This document shows positions 6,194-12,261 of a stretch of DNA of 13,071 bases, piece after piece. Positions within the stretch are counted from its first letter, which is position 1. Every line of letters begins with the position of its first letter. Both the position numbers and the translations under genes were made by a program. A model generated the notes under the pieces. That model saw only the letters and a program-made list of their open reading frames with translations. It made no database searches and had not been told where the DNA came from. The DNA is from JAWXVD01 sp044425705 (GTDB lineage Bacteria; Bacillota; Clostridia; Lachnospirales; Lachnospiraceae): assembly GCA_044425705.1 (NCBI GenBank), contig JAWXVD010000091.1, positions 1-13,071 on the forward strand, written 5' to 3'.

Positions 6194-6257
6194 GGGTAAA
6201 AATCATAGTTACCCATAGTACCAGTGATGATGTACATGCCAGTAGGTAAATCATTGG
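6194..6257 (+). other. two further hairpins in the symporter leader
   Basis: GGGTAA/TTACCC (6194-6199, 6209-6214) and CCAGTGAT/ATCATTGG (6221-6228, 6250-6257, one G-T pair) lie between the riboswitch terminator and the ribosome site AGGAGG at 6268-6273. No T-run follows. They may affect translation or RNA stability. They do not resemble a second glycine aptamer. Confidence 0.45.
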
Positions 6258-6281
6258 ATTTATGATGAGGAGGAAGAAAAA

Positions 6282-7763
6282 ATGGAGTTAGTAGCAAGTA
6301 TCAATGGAAGTGTTAACAGTTTTGTATGGGGAATACCTGTATTATCATTATTGATTTTAACAGGTGTTTTGATGACCATCTTAACAAAAGGATTTCAGTT
6401 TAGCCATGTTTCACATTGGGCTAAGAACACAATTGGAAGTATCTTTAAGAAAAATGTATCTGGAAAAAATGATGACAAAGGTTCTATTTCACAGTTCCAA
6501 GCTCTCTGTACAGCTCTTGCAGCTACAGTAGGTGTTGGTAATATTGCTGGTGTTGCAACAGCTATCGTTTCAGGTGGACCTGGTGCAATCTTTTGGATGT
6601 GGATAGCAGCAATCTTTGGAACAATGACAAACTACTCTGAAAATGTACTTGGTATTTATTACCGTCGTAAAAATGTCAATGGCGAATGGGCCGGTGGTGC
6701 TATGTACTACTTATCGGATGGTGTAGGAAATTATAAAGGATGTAAACAAGTAGGTAAAGTCTTAGCCGTATTATTTAGTTGTTTTGCAGTATTGGCTTCA
6801 TTTGGTATCGGTAATGCCAGCCAAATCAATACAATTTCTTCAAATATGTTAAGTGCATTCTCGATTCCAACATGGGTAACAGGTATCGTACTTATGATTT
6901 TAGCTGGTCTTGTTATTTTAGGTGGTATCAAACGTATCGCATCTGTAACTGAAAAAATCGTACCTGCAATGGTAGTTCTATATTTATTGGGAGCAATCAC
7001 AATTGTTATTATTCATGCATCTTTAGTAGGTGATGCTTTTGCAGCAATCTTTGCTTTCGCTTTTGGATTTAAATCATTTGGTGGTGCTGTTCTTGGTGTA
7101 GCTGTTAAAAATGCAGTAACATGGGGATTCAAACGTGGTGTATTCTCAAATGAAGCTGGTCTTGGTTCATCAGTTATGGTACATAGTGCTTCAAACGTAA
7201 AAGAACCTGTACGTCAAGGTATGTGGGGAATTTTCGAAGTAGTTGCAGATACATTAGTAGTTTGTACATTAACAGCCCTTGTCATTCTTACAAGTGGATG
7301 TATGGATTTAAATACAGGAGAAATGTTAATTGAACTAGAAGGTTCAGTACTTGTTAGCAATGCATTCAGTAATGTATTCGGTGTGGCAGGTTCAAGCTTT
7401 ATCGCTATTGCGATTTTATTATTTGCTTTCTCTACAGTATTAGGCTGGAGCTATTACGGTACAAAAGCTTGGGAATACTTATTTGGAACAAAATCAACTA
7501 TGATATATAAAGCAGTCTTTGTAGTGTTTATCGTTGTTGGTGCTACAATGAACTTAAGTTTAGCATGGGATATCTCAGATACATTTAACGGCTTAATGGC
7601 AATCCCTAACTTAATCGGTGTACTTGCTCTTAGTCCAATGGTAATTAAAATCACAAAGAACTACGTACAACGTAATTTGAAAAATGAAAAGGTAGAACCT
7701 ATTTTAAATGCAGATCCAGAAATTCAAAAAGCGGAAGCAGCTGCATTAGCTAGTGAAGAATAG
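6282..7763 (+). CDS. sodium:alanine/glycine symporter, AGCS family
   Basis: A 493-residue multi-pass membrane protein that imports small neutral amino acids, alanine or glycine, with sodium. Family signatures are clear: the N-terminal helix with V-W-G-I-P-V-L, the glycine-rich stretch A-A-T-V-G-V-G-N-I-A-G-V-A-T-A and S-G-G-P-G-A-I-F-W-M-W (about residues 82-111), the W-A-G-G-A-M-Y-Y motif at about 136-143, and the K-R-G-V-F-S-N-E-A-G-L-G-S loop at about 285-297. Length and about ten helices are normal. The start has AGGAGG eight bases upstream. The glycine riboswitch in its leader points to glycine as the physiological cargo. Codon use is somewhat richer in C-ending codons than in the neighbours, as in a well-expressed gene. 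Confidence 0.95.
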   Translation: MELVASINGSVNSFVWGIPVLSLLILTGVLMTILTKGFQFSHVSHWAKNTIGSIFKKNVSGKNDDKGSISQFQALCTALAATVGVGNIAGVATAIVSGGPGAIFWMWIAAIFGTMTNYSENVLGIYYRRKNVNGEWAGGAMYYLSDGVGNYKGCKQVGKVLAVLFSCFAVLASFGIGNASQINTISSNMLSAFSIPTWVTGIVLMILAGLVILGGIKRIASVTEKIVPAMVVLYLLGAITIVIIHASLVGDAFAAIFAFAFGFKSFGGAVLGVAVKNAVTWGFKRGVFSNEAGLGSSVMVHSASNVKEPVRQGMWGIFEVVADTLVVCTLTALVILTSGCMDLNTGEMLIELEGSVLVSNAFSNVFGVAGSSFIAIAILLFAFSTVLGWSYYGTKAWEYLFGTKSTMIYKAVFVVFIVVGATMNLSLAWDISDTFNGLMAIPNLIGVLALSPMVIKITKNYVQRNLKNEKVEPILNADPEIQKAEAAALASEE

Positions 7764-7822
7764 TACAGGTGGAAAAAATAATAGACTTGGTGGCGTAACT
7801 GATAAGGTCTATTGAAAAATAG

Positions 7823-7885
7823 AAAGAGATGAAAAGAAGTTGGCGGAATTGCTGGTTTCTTTTCATCTCTTTTCATCTCTTTTTT
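7823..7885 (+). terminator. long terminator-like hairpin downstream of the symporter
   Basis: A perfect 16-bp stem, AAAGAGATGAAAAGAA (7823-7838) with TTCTTTTCATCTCTTT (7857-7872), loop of 18 bases, followed by a second copy of the 10-bp unit CTTTTCATCT and then six T. It lies 60 bases after the symporter stop and would end that transcript. Just before it, AATAGAC/GTCTATT forms another weak stem near 7783-7813. Confidence 0.65.
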
Positions 7886-7949
7886 CGAATTTGGAATATT
7901 AATCGTTGCAATTGTAGGTCTTGTTTACAAGATTGTACATAAAAAATAA
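7829..7949 (+). pseudogene. possible frame-broken tiny membrane peptide gene
   Basis: From the TTC at 7884 the reading runs FEFGILIVAIVGLVYKIVHK plus a final Lys and stops at TAA 7947-7949, which falls inside the 5' arm of the next terminator. It looks like a single membrane helix with a basic tail. No start codon exists in that frame after the TGA at 7830. The ATG at 7829 is in another frame. A 10-bp tandem duplication (units at 7859 and 7869) lies between them; removing one unit would join the two frames into one ORF of about 36 codons. No good ribosome site is visible. This could equally be chance. Confidence 0.25.
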
Positions 7950-7984
7950 TCGCCCAAGCCTCAGAAACTTAGCGATTATTTTTT
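7945..7984 (+). terminator. intrinsic terminator
   Basis: AATAATCGC (7945-7953) pairs perfectly with GCGATTATT (7972-7980), loop of 18 bases, followed by four more T. With the A-run on the 5' side it could work on both strands and also stop read-through from the leftward MFS gene. Confidence 0.8.
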
Positions 7985-7997
7985 ATAAGTCATGAGG

Positions 7998-8060
7998 GAC
8001 AACCGTCTATCGGTAGTGCCTTTTTATGTTATAATCATAAACTAGATTTTCGTGGTTGTC
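7998..8060. other. inverted repeat with an isolated extended -10 box
   Basis: GACAACC (7998-8004) and GGTTGTC (8054-8060) are perfect inverted repeats 49 bases apart. Between them is TGT-TATAAT (8027-8035), an extended -10 box pointing right, without a recognisable -35. No rightward gene follows, only the repeats at 8074-8200. The rest of 7985-8272 has no gene that I can support. Confidence 0.35.
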
Positions 8061-8073
8061 AAATGAATTTTTG

Positions 8074-8100
8074 TATGGTTACAGGTCCGTGTGAACTGTA
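8074..8100 (+). repeat. conserved-loop hairpin element, copy C
   Basis: TATGGTT pairs with AACTGTA over seven positions, including two G-T pairs, around the loop ACAGGTCCGTGTG. The loop equals that of copy B with one base missing. The stem differs from copy B (TATCGTT/AACGATA) at three positions yet still pairs, which is compensatory change. Confidence 0.72.
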
Positions 8101-8101
8101 A

Positions 8102-8160
8102 GTTACTATTCACAGCATATTCCGCGAAGTGTTTTTGCAAGGCTTTTTTGCAAAAATCAC
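8102..8160 (-). repeat. roughly 60-bp intergenic repeat, copy 1
   Basis: Shares the order GTnAC, TTCA, GTGTTTTTG, T-run, GC, AAA and ATCAC with 9665-9726 in the same orientation. Within it TTTTTGCAA (8132-8140) pairs perfectly with TTGCAAAAA (8148-8156). A further perfect hairpin, GAATTTGC/GCAAATTC (8176-8183, 8192-8199), follows. It begins directly after hairpin copy C, and its first bases TTACTATTCAC are nearly the reverse complement of the end of that hairpin. The minus-strand frame through it is not a convincing gene. Confidence 0.6.
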
Positions 8161-8272
8161 GAGAATTTCATGTGCGAATTTGCGTCTTTTTGCAAATTCT
8201 GTACATACTGTTACTATATTAACTGTAACCGTTGTTGAAAAACCTACAATTAATGAAGGTATATGACAGTTT

Positions 8273-9496
8273 TTACGCCTTATCCTTGATTTGAAAAGCC
8301 ACATACAAATTACCTAAAGAAAAAGCGGCGGCCATAAAGAATACATAGTGACTACCAAAGGTAGACCATATAACACCACCGATTGCAGCTGCAATAATTG
8401 AGACAACATGGTCTAGACTAGTTCCGGTTGAAAGAGTGGATGTGACTTCTTCGGGATTAACGGCGATTGATTTTAAGTAGACAGATTTTACCATTCCTAT
8501 TTGCATGGATAATCGATCTAGGATGAATAACAGGTAAACAATAAATACAGAAAGTCCAGTGCTAGGTAATTCGTCAGAGGTAATGCCCCATACAACAAAT
8601 CCATAAATCACATAAATTACGATAAAAGACAGTGCATCTACAAACATCATTTTACGGATGCCGAGTTGGTCAATCCATTTTCCAAGATAGCGCATAAAGA
8701 AAATACAAATAAAGCTAGAGCAGATAATTAATAGAGACATAGTATCTGCACCTTTTAATAGTAAATCTACCAGCACCCAAGAACCATATACATATGCAAT
8801 TTGTTTTTGCACGCCATGTAAAGTAGTTAAAAGATAGTAGTATTTGTATTCCTTTCGAAAGACCAATTTAACTTTCTTGCGTGCACTCTTACTAGGCTTT
8901 ATTCGATAAATTAAAAGAGTAGAAGCGATAATTGCACAAGCAAAGGCGATAGCACCAATGATAAATACTAAAATAATATCTGTTTGAAAAGAAAAAAATC
9001 CAAAGCGAAAGCCAAAAAATACAAGAAGTCCAGCAATAAAGCTAAAGACAGAACGAATACTGGCATATTGGCCCATACGATTTCCTATTTTATCAGGTTC
9101 AGCCAGTGACATGCCAATGCCATCTTGCAAAGGCATAAATAAATGCATACCCATAGAATTAATGAATAATAAGATTAGCATAAATCCGTAGCCAGGTGTT
9201 AAAATACCAAGAGCAAGAAGTCCAATAAAAGCGAAAATTTGTGCGATAAAGGCGGTTCGTAAATCACCTAAAGATGAAAGTAGAGCAATTACAACGGCAC
9301 AAAGTAAACCAGGTAATTCACGTGGAAACTCAATAAATCCTCTTTGGGTGGCAGTGATATCGAATACTTCCTTAAAATAATTAGAGTAAATGGAATCACT
9401 AAATCCATTACCCAAGGCAACAAATGAAATTAAAATCATATATAAGATGATTTCTATGCTTATCTTTTTCTTAGGTGCGGAATCATTCATCATCAT
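8273..9496 (-). CDS. MFS transporter
   Basis: A 407-residue protein with about twelve membrane helices in two halves separated by a basic central loop (around K-P-S-K-S-A-R-K-K at about 200-210), the plan of the major facilitator superfamily. The first half carries a loop with G-D-L-R-T-A after helix 2, at the place of the family's motif A. It begins with three consecutive Met codons. The first (9496) is preferred because AGAAGG lies eight bases upstream on this strand. It is transcribed leftward, opposite to all neighbours, from the promoter at 9589-9618. The substrate cannot be told. It is flanked by two copies of an intergenic repeat. No clear terminator of its own is seen before 8176, though the bidirectional hairpin at 7945-7980 could serve. 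Confidence 0.88.
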   Translation of the reverse strand: MMMNDSAPKKKISIEIILYMILISFVALGNGFSDSIYSNYFKEVFDITATQRGFIEFPRELPGLLCAVVIALLSSLGDLRTAFIAQIFAFIGLLALGILTPGYGFMLILLFINSMGMHLFMPLQDGIGMSLAEPDKIGNRMGQYASIRSVFSFIAGLLVFFGFRFGFFSFQTDIILVFIIGAIAFACAIIASTLLIYRIKPSKSARKKVKLVFRKEYKYYYLLTTLHGVQKQIAYVYGSWVLVDLLLKGADTMSLLIICSSFICIFFMRYLGKWIDQLGIRKMMFVDALSFIVIYVIYGFVVWGITSDELPSTGLSVFIVYLLFILDRLSMQIGMVKSVYLKSIAVNPEEVTSTLSTGTSLDHVVSIIAAAIGGVIWSTFGSHYVFFMAAAFSLGNLYVAFQIKDKA

Positions 9497-9512
9497 GGTA
9501 ATTACCTTCTAT

Positions 9513-9547
9513 AAATCCCCAGAAAAGTATTGAATTTACGGGGATTT
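9513..9547 (-). promoter_or_regulatory. inverted repeat in the MFS gene leader
   Basis: AAATCCCC (9513-9520) and GGGGATTT (9540-9547) are perfect 8-bp inverted repeats between the promoter and the ribosome site of the MFS gene. It may be an operator or an RNA hairpin affecting translation; its 3' arm on the minus strand ends about four bases before AGAAGG. No T-run, so not a terminator. Confidence 0.45.
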
Positions 9548-9588
9548 CTCTTTCGTATGTTTTTATAAAAAAATTCTCCAGCGGTTAT

Positions 9589-9618
9589 ATTATACATGAT
9601 GCTACCTATAATAGACAA
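9589..9618 (-). promoter_or_regulatory. promoter of the MFS gene
   Basis: Read leftward: TTGTCT (9618-9613), an 18-base spacer, and a perfect TATAAT (9594-9589). It gives a leader of about 85 bases containing the inverted repeat at 9513-9547. Confidence 0.6.
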
Positions 9619-9664
9619 GAAGATTATAAGAGTATGCAAAAGATATTTTTTGTGTAGTATTTTG

Positions 9665-9726
9665 TAACAGTTCAGCCATACATGCTCGTGAGGTGTTTTT
9701 GTACGTTTTTTTGCTAAAATAATCAC
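9665..9726 (-). repeat. roughly 60-bp intergenic repeat, copy 2
   Basis: Diverged relative of 8102-8160 in the same orientation: GTAAC, GTTCA, then GGTGTTTTTG, a long T-run, GC, AAAA and ATCAC. It ends where the promoter of the cobalamin leader begins (TTGACA at 9727) and lies upstream of the MFS promoter, so the MFS gene is bracketed by the two copies. Confidence 0.55.
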
Positions 9727-9755
9727 TTGACAGTGCACTTTTATGGTGCTAAAGT
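9727..9755 (+). promoter_or_regulatory. promoter of the cobalamin riboswitch and cbi operon
   Basis: A consensus TTGACA (9727-9732), 17-base spacer, and TAAAGT (9750-9755) with extended -10 TG (9747-9748). CACTTT/AAAGTG (9737-9742, 9751-9756) forms an inverted repeat across the spacer and -10 box that could be an operator or chance. The predicted start is near 9762. Confidence 0.75.
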
Positions 9756-9800
9756 GATGAAGTAACAAGTGATAACATTTTGATGTCTTATATTGTAGAA

Positions 9801-9957
9801 GAAACAATGTTAGAGAGGGAATTGAGTGCAAGTCTCAAGCGATCCGGTCACTGTGAATAGGGAGTGATATCACATAAGGTCATTGTATAAGTATTTATAT
9901 GAGAAGACGTGATAGAGCATTGATCTATGAGCCAGGAAACCTGCTAGTTATGTGTTG
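9801..9957 (+). promoter_or_regulatory. cobalamin riboswitch (adenosylcobalamin class)
   Basis: The B12-box GAGCCAGGAAACCTGC is at 9929-9944. The 5' core AGAGGGAA followed by G-T-G-C-A-A-G-T-C and C-C-G-G-T-C-A-C-T-G-T-G (about 9814-9855) is present, as is the peripheral A-A-G-G-T-C-A-T-T-G and G-A-G-A-A-G-A-C-G segment typical of the large AdoCbl class. The outer limits are approximate because P1 was not resolved. It precedes the cobalt importer genes, a standard target. Bound cobalamin is expected to lower expression through the terminators that follow. Confidence 0.92.
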
Positions 9958-9992
9958 GATGAAACTTCCGTGTAAAGTTTATCTTCTTTTTT
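9958..9992 (+). terminator. first terminator after the cobalamin riboswitch
   Basis: AAACTT/AAGTTT (9962-9967, 9975-9980), extended by GAT/ATC with one bulged base, followed by TCTTTTTT. It starts immediately at the end of the aptamer. It could alternatively be the P13-like hairpin of the kissing-loop platform, with its loop CCGTGTA. Confidence 0.65.
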
Positions 9993-10015
9993 GTGTGAAA
10001 ATTTATATTAGTGTG

Positions 10016-10040
10016 ATAGCCAGATGGGCTATTTATTTTT
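10016..10040 (+). terminator. second terminator after the cobalamin riboswitch
   Basis: ATAGCC (10016-10021), loop AGATG and GGCTAT (10027-10032), followed by TTATTTTT. The stretch from here to 10223 holds only a weak ATGAC/GTCAT hairpin near 10140-10155 and the cbiM ribosome site. Confidence 0.75.
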
Positions 10041-10223
10041 AATACAACTAAGAATCTAGATTTTATATTGCAAAGTCACCAACTAGAGCGTAGAGGGATG
10101 AAATGAGAGCGATATAAGATCTTTTTTTATACCTTCTATCATGACAGAACGGTCATATTAACAATGGGTTCGATTGAAAATAAGGTTTTCGATCAGACTA
10201 AGAAAAAGAGAAGGAGATCAAGA

Positions 10224-10973
10224 ATGAACCGAAAAGAAAGAAAAATTGTTGCGATACTCGGAATTATCGCAATGACACAAGCAGTAGTACCAGTTTCAAA
10301 CGCAATGCACATAATGGAAGGATATCTTCCCTTAACATTTTGTATTGCTTGGGGAATATTATGTATTCCATTTGTAGTGGCGGGATTTATGTCACTGAAG
10401 AAAAAAATCAATGAAAATCGTAGAGTCCTTACTATGATTGCTATGTCAGGAGCTTTTATTTTTGTGATTTCATCACTAAAAATTCCATCTGTAACAGGAA
10501 GCTGTTCTCATATGACGGGAACTGGATTAGGTGCTATTCTTTTAGGACCAAGTGCAGTTAGTATTTTAGGAATTATTGTATTGTTGTTCCAAGCTATTTT
10601 ATTGGCACATGGTGGGTTAACTACTTTGGGAGCTAATGCTTTTTCAATGACAATTGTAGGTCCATTTGTTACATATGGTATTTACAAATTGTGTGGAAAG
10701 ATGAATGTAAATAAGAAAGCAAGTATTTTTCTTGCAGCAGCACTGGGTGATTTATTAACTTATTGTGTCACCAGTGTACAATTGGCAATGGCATACCCTT
10801 CGGAAGTAGGTGGTGTGGGAGCATCTATTATAAAATTTTTAAGTGTATTTGCACCTACTCAATTACCACTTGCTATCTTAGAAGGCATTATTACTGTGTT
10901 GATCGTGATGATGTTAGAAACCTATGCAAAACCAGAACTTCGCTTAATTGGATACTTAAAGGATAAAAAATAA
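10224..10973 (+). CDS. cbiM: cobalt ECF importer substrate-capture protein CbiM
   Basis: A 249-residue integral membrane protein, the metal-binding S-component of the CbiMNQO cobalt importer. An N-terminal signal-like helix (8-27) ends at N-A-M-H-I-M-E-G-Y-L-P (26-36). In CbiM proteins the mature N-terminus with this Met-His-Ile-Met-Glu-Gly sequence binds Co(II) through the N-terminal amine and His. The G-S-C-S-H-M-T-G-T-G-L-G motif (about 92-103) and the H-G-G-L-T-T-L-G-A-N-A-F-S-M stretch (about 128-141) are also diagnostic. The start at 10224 is chosen over an in-frame ATG at 10164 because AAGGAG (10211-10216) is seven bases upstream and the extra residues are very basic and unlike the family. 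It is first in the cbiMNQO operon, under the cobalamin riboswitch. Confidence 0.96.
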   Translation: MNRKERKIVAILGIIAMTQAVVPVSNAMHIMEGYLPLTFCIAWGILCIPFVVAGFMSLKKKINENRRVLTMIAMSGAFIFVISSLKIPSVTGSCSHMTGTGLGAILLGPSAVSILGIIVLLFQAILLAHGGLTTLGANAFSMTIVGPFVTYGIYKLCGKMNVNKKASIFLAAALGDLLTYCVTSVQLAMAYPSEVGGVGASIIKFLSVFAPTQLPLAILEGIITVLIVMMLETYAKPELRLIGYLKDKK

Positions 10974-11002
10974 CTTTGATAAATAGGAAAGGGGAAAATA
11001 AG

Positions 11003-11347
11003 ATGCAAGGAAAAGAAAACAGTAATATGAAAACACTTTATATAACATTATTAATTATAGTAGTATTAATGGTTGCAGTACCATTTTTAGCATTGAAAGG
11101 TGCAGAGTTTGGTGGTTCAGACGATGCAGGTAGTGTGATGGTAGAAGAAATTGTTGGAGAGTACGAACCATGGTTTACACCGATCTTAGAATCTTACTTA
11201 GATGGAGAAATTCCGGGCGAAATCGAAAGTTTATTATTCTGTGTTCAAACAGGAATTGGTGTAGGCATTATTGCCTTTATAATGGGTAGATTTGTGGAAC
11301 GGAAGAAATGGACGGATAAGTATGGAGAGCAAGAGGAGGGTTATTAA
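11003..11347 (+). CDS. cbiN: cobalt importer accessory protein CbiN
   Basis: A 114-residue protein with two membrane helices (about 10-28 and 76-94) joined by an extracytoplasmic loop carrying the G-A-E-F-G-G-S-D-D and Y-E-P-W-F family motifs. CbiN assists cobalt loading of CbiM. The start at 11003 has AGGAAAGGGG eight bases upstream, better than an in-frame TTG at 10976 that nearly touches the cbiM stop. It lies 29 bases after cbiM and one base before cbiQ. Confidence 0.95.
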   Translation: MQGKENSNMKTLYITLLIIVVLMVAVPFLALKGAEFGGSDDAGSVMVEEIVGEYEPWFTPILESYLDGEIPGEIESLLFCVQTGIGVGIIAFIMGRFVERKKWTDKYGEQEEGY

Positions 11348-11348
11348 C

Positions 11349-12149
11349 ATGATTGCGATTGACAAAGCCTGTTATCATTCAAAATTAAGGTATGAAAATC
11401 CAGAACAGAAAATATTATATGGAGTGATAACACTTCTTATCTGTGTTGCGGGCAAATCTTATGGAGTGGCAGTTGTTGTGTTTTTAGTCAATACTTACCT
11501 TATTGTGCATAAAAGCGGAGTGGCGTATTCTAAATATCTTCATTATATGAAAATACCATTGACATTTATTTTATTAAGTACCATATCAATTATGATAAAT
11601 TTTTCTAAGCAACCCTTAGATGCATTTGCGGTATTACTACCTTTTACAATAGAAGGTAGTAATATTTATATGACTAGCAGTGTGGAATCTTTTTACTTTG
11701 CAGGACTATTAATCTTAACCGCACTAGCTAGTGTAACAAACTTATATTTTATTTCGTTGACAACGCCTATGCCTGATATTTTAATGGTGATGCAAGAAGC
11801 AAAAGTTCCAGTATTATTTGTAGAGTTGATGCTATTAATTTATCGTTATATTTTTATTTTGTTGGAAGTAGCAGACAATATTCATAAGGCACAGTTAGTA
11901 CGTTTGGGAAATAAAGATTATAAGACATCTATACAATCTTTTGGACAGTTGATTAGTGTGTTATTTATTCGAGCCATGAAGAAATCAAATGCCTTGTATG
12001 ATGCTATGGAAGCACGTGGATATGATGGACGAATCAATGTTTTAAAGGAAAGTAAGGAATCAAAAAAAGTGGTGACACTGGCAATCGTATGTTTTGAGAT
12101 CATGTTGGTGGGAATTATAGTATTAGAAGTGATTTTGAAAAATTCTTAA
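11349..12149 (+). CDS. cbiQ: cobalt ECF importer transmembrane (T) component CbiQ
   Basis: A 266-residue membrane protein that couples the ATPase to the substrate-capture subunit. It has about five helices (clusters near 23-60, 68-90, 113-140, 155-180 and 240-262). The cytoplasmic coupling segment contains A-Q-L-V-R-L-G and A-M-E-A-R-G-Y-D-G-R (about 217-226), the Ala-Arg-Gly type motif that contacts the ATPase in ECF T-components. AGGAGG (11334-11339) sits nine bases before the ATG. The start is one base after the cbiN stop, so the two are translationally linked. An in-frame ATG at 11292 inside cbiN is rejected. Confidence 0.94.
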   Translation: MIAIDKACYHSKLRYENPEQKILYGVITLLICVAGKSYGVAVVVFLVNTYLIVHKSGVAYSKYLHYMKIPLTFILLSTISIMINFSKQPLDAFAVLLPFTIEGSNIYMTSSVESFYFAGLLILTALASVTNLYFISLTTPMPDILMVMQEAKVPVLFVELMLLIYRYIFILLEVADNIHKAQLVRLGNKDYKTSIQSFGQLISVLFIRAMKKSNALYDAMEARGYDGRINVLKESKESKKVVTLAIVCFEIMLVGIIVLEVILKNS

Positions 12150-12261
12150 TATGGTAGAACGAAAAAATAAAAAATTATTTTTATAAGATTTTTCATGCTG
12201 TAAGTTCTCTTTTATAAGGAAAAATTGTTAGATGAAAAGAAAGTGATGGTTGAGAATATAG

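Noticed and set aside
8110..8304. 64-codon minus-strand open frame
   Set aside because: It reads mostly through the intergenic repeat and hairpins and overlaps the end of the MFS gene; no ribosome site.
9502..9831. 109-codon minus-strand open frame upstream of the MFS gene
   Set aside because: It overlaps the MFS promoter, repeat copy 2, the cobalamin leader promoter and the start of the riboswitch; composition is not protein-like.
10164..10223. Upstream ATG for cbiM
   Set aside because: Adds 20 very basic residues before a proper signal-like start; the ATG at 10224 has AAGGAG seven bases upstream.
12150..12261. Terminator between cbiQ and cbiO
   Set aside because: Only an all-A/T stem (AAAAATAA/TTATTTTT) is present. 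It lacks a GC-containing base and would be a weak stop, so cbiO is kept in the operon.
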